From Ruegeria arenilitoris (GTDB lineage Bacteria > Pseudomonadota > Alphaproteobacteria > Rhodobacterales > Rhodobacteraceae), in contig NZ_WQCA01000010.1 in assembly GCF_013032445.1 (NCBI RefSeq), positions 62,001 to 126,000 on the forward strand: DNA of 64,000 nt. The letters run 5' to 3'. Made by a program: the position numbers and the translations under genes. Shown here piece after piece: positions 62,895 through 64,000 of the stretch. Within the stretch, counting starts at the first letter, position 1; each line of letters begins with the position of its first letter. The notes under the pieces were generated by a model that had not been told where the DNA came from, did no database searches, and saw nothing but the letters and a program-made list of their open reading frames with translations.

Positions 62895-63352
62895 CAGGAA
62901 CCTCCATCAAACGGACCGGAAAATTGCGATTTGGCCGGGAACGCCTCGTCCGTCAGCGTGTGCAGAAAGGCGGTGAAGGTCTGCATTTCATCGGGCTTCA
63001 TGTGCAGGCCGCCAGTATCCTGCCCCATCTCATCCGGGTGCTGGATCGGCAGCAGTGCCTGTTCCTCAAGCGATTTCGCGCGTCCGTCGGTGAAGGCCAG
63101 CGCCTGTACGTGGCAGGTGGCGCAGGACACCTGATTGTTGCCTGGCAGGATCGGGTCATAGAACAGGTGTCGGCCCTCCGCGAAGACCTCTTCCGTCAGT
63201 GGATTGTCGGGTGGCACGGCGAACCGACCGAACACAACGGTGCCGGGAAATCAGAAATCGGCGTTGCCACCGGGGTCGCGCGTGCGATCCCAATTCTCCC
63301 ACCCCGCCGCCGCAAGAGCTGCAGCGACGAGTATCAGAAGCACCTAGCGCAT
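62894..63352 (-). pseudogene. MbnH/MauG-type di-heme protein, internally deleted
   Basis: From ATG 63352 (GGGGGG upstream) the frame meets TAG at codon 3, then a signal-like LLILVAAALAAA segment, TGA at codon 34 (63251), and then GRFAVPPDNPLTEEVFAEGRHLFYDP. The first heme motif is CATCH (in QVSCATCHVQALAFTDGR). After that only LEEQALLPIQHPDEMG and KPDEMQTFTAFLHTLTDEAF survive, so the second heme and most of the roughly 390-residue protein are gone. A GTG after the first stop could still start it. It is translationally overlapped with the MbnP gene. Confidence 0.7.
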
Positions 63353-63368
63353 AAAGCCCCCCGCGCCG

Positions 63369-64000
63369 CTAGTGGTGGTGGACAAAGCCCGAGCCGAACA
63401 GGCCTTCCAGGTTTTCCACCCCTTTGTTGTAACGATCCTTGATGTTGACCGTCGCCAGACGCTTTCCGGTTTCAAGATCATGGACTGAGATCGTACGGCC
63501 GTTCAGACCGGCCATGAAATCCACATCCGTCGGATCGTTGTCCGCGCTGTTACCCAAATTCAGAAGACTGTTTTGAACGGCAACCAAATCACGGCCCGAG
63601 GCCGAGGTGAAAAAAGATCATATGGTGCGCGCCCGGATCGGCCACGATATCCGGCCCGCTGAATACCAGTTCGGGCAAAGCTGCCAACTCGTAACCTTTC
63701 ACTACAATGGGTAGAGCATGTGAGATGTGCAGCTTATCCTCGGCACCATAGAATTCCAGCGGCACTGCGGTTTCGTTGGCAACGCCGCTATAGATCACCT
63801 CGGCCTCACCAAACGTCTTGGAGTCGGCGTCATACGGCACTTTCCACGTCTCTAACACAAACATGGTGCTGGCCAGGATGGCGGGCTCAAAATCCGGATG
63901 CATGTCGGGGCGTGCAAACAAAACCTCAACCGGAGAGGACGGGAAGTTCAGCAGCTTTTCCTTCTCGACTGTGGTGTTTTTTGATGGGCTCCGGCGTGTT
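63369..64000 (-). pseudogene. Beta-propeller (YVTN-type) protein, frameshifted, cut by window edge
   Basis: The minus frame is open from the right edge and reads EKLLNFPSSPVEVLFARPDMH, then ILASTMFVLETWKVPYD and PDIVADPGAHHMIFF. It then hits a TGA at 63589 because of a run of six T (63610-63615). Removing one T restores FTSASGRDLVAVQNSLLNL and the end SVHDLETGKRLATVN...FGSGFVHHH. The pattern is a periplasmic propeller, a known companion of MbnH-like operons. The 5' end lies outside the window. Confidence 0.65.

Noticed and set aside
62171-63352. Recoding (selenocysteine or pyrrolysine) explaining the stops in the MbnH/MbnP genes
   Set aside because: Stops are of two kinds and are combined with frameshifts and large deletions, and no downstream recoding element is seen. 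Decay or sequence error is simpler.

Overview
This 64 kb window looks like the chromosome of a marine alphaproteobacterium of the Rhodobacterales (Roseobacter group, Ruegeria/Phaeobacter-like). The basis is the GC-rich codon use, the ffh-rpsP-rimM-trmD-rplS-rpmE order, a MipZ ATPase, a malyl-CoA/methylmalyl-CoA lyase, an FYDLN-acid protein, a taurine-type aminotransferase and many amino-acid transporters. No database was searched. Names rest on motifs and family knowledge.

Layout. 1-2.6 kb: a LysR regulator cut by the window edge, a divergent FMN azoreductase, a Pro-tRNA editing-domain protein and a small membrane protein. 2.7-10.7 kb: translation and protein-export genes (ffh, a GNAT, chorismate mutase, rpsP, rimM, trmD, rplS, rpmE). 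Unrelated genes sit among them: bluB, a 48-aa membrane peptide, a sulfotransferase-like gene and a GH25 lipoprotein. 10.7-17.5 kb: MFS and AEC transporters, mipZ, a TetR/secreted-protein divergon and a class III cyclase. 17.1-23.9 kb: a homogentisate cluster (MarR, hmgA, LysE, fahA, flavin hydroxylase plus DUF2783 protein, maiA, DOPA-dioxygenase-like). The hydroxylase pair looks like MhaAB and may feed 3-hydroxyphenylacetate into homogentisate.

23.9-46.5 kb: an acyl-CoA ligase divergent from a taurine-pyruvate-type aminotransferase, an exported metallo-beta-lactamase-fold protein, rpmI-rplT, an AGCS symporter with a stress protein, pyk, a formylglutamate hydrolase, and an operon dgcN-dgcA-D-amino-acid transaminase that should degrade D-amino acids. 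These are followed by mcl1, an Lrp/LysE divergon, AraC, accA, MltB, GntR and a YgjP-type metallopeptidase. 46.6-47.7 kb: a tRNA-Ala(GGC) followed by a decayed IS3 element that abuts the 3' part of a VOC gene.

47.7-57.4 kb: an isochorismatase-like hydrolase, sstT and a membrane winged-helix/TPR regulator. The regulator is divergent from a likely operon of a small protein, two exported sulfatases, a DUF3179 membrane protein and a beta-barrel protein. 57.5-62.0 kb: a complete livKHMGF-type ABC importer. 62.1-64 kb: a decaying operon of a beta-propeller protein, an MbnH/MauG-type di-heme protein and an MbnP-type protein, each broken by frameshifts, stops or deletions.

The best leads are the broken MbnP/MbnH/propeller locus, the paired-sulfatase cluster, the MhaAB-like pair inside the homogentisate operon, and the D-amino-acid operon.
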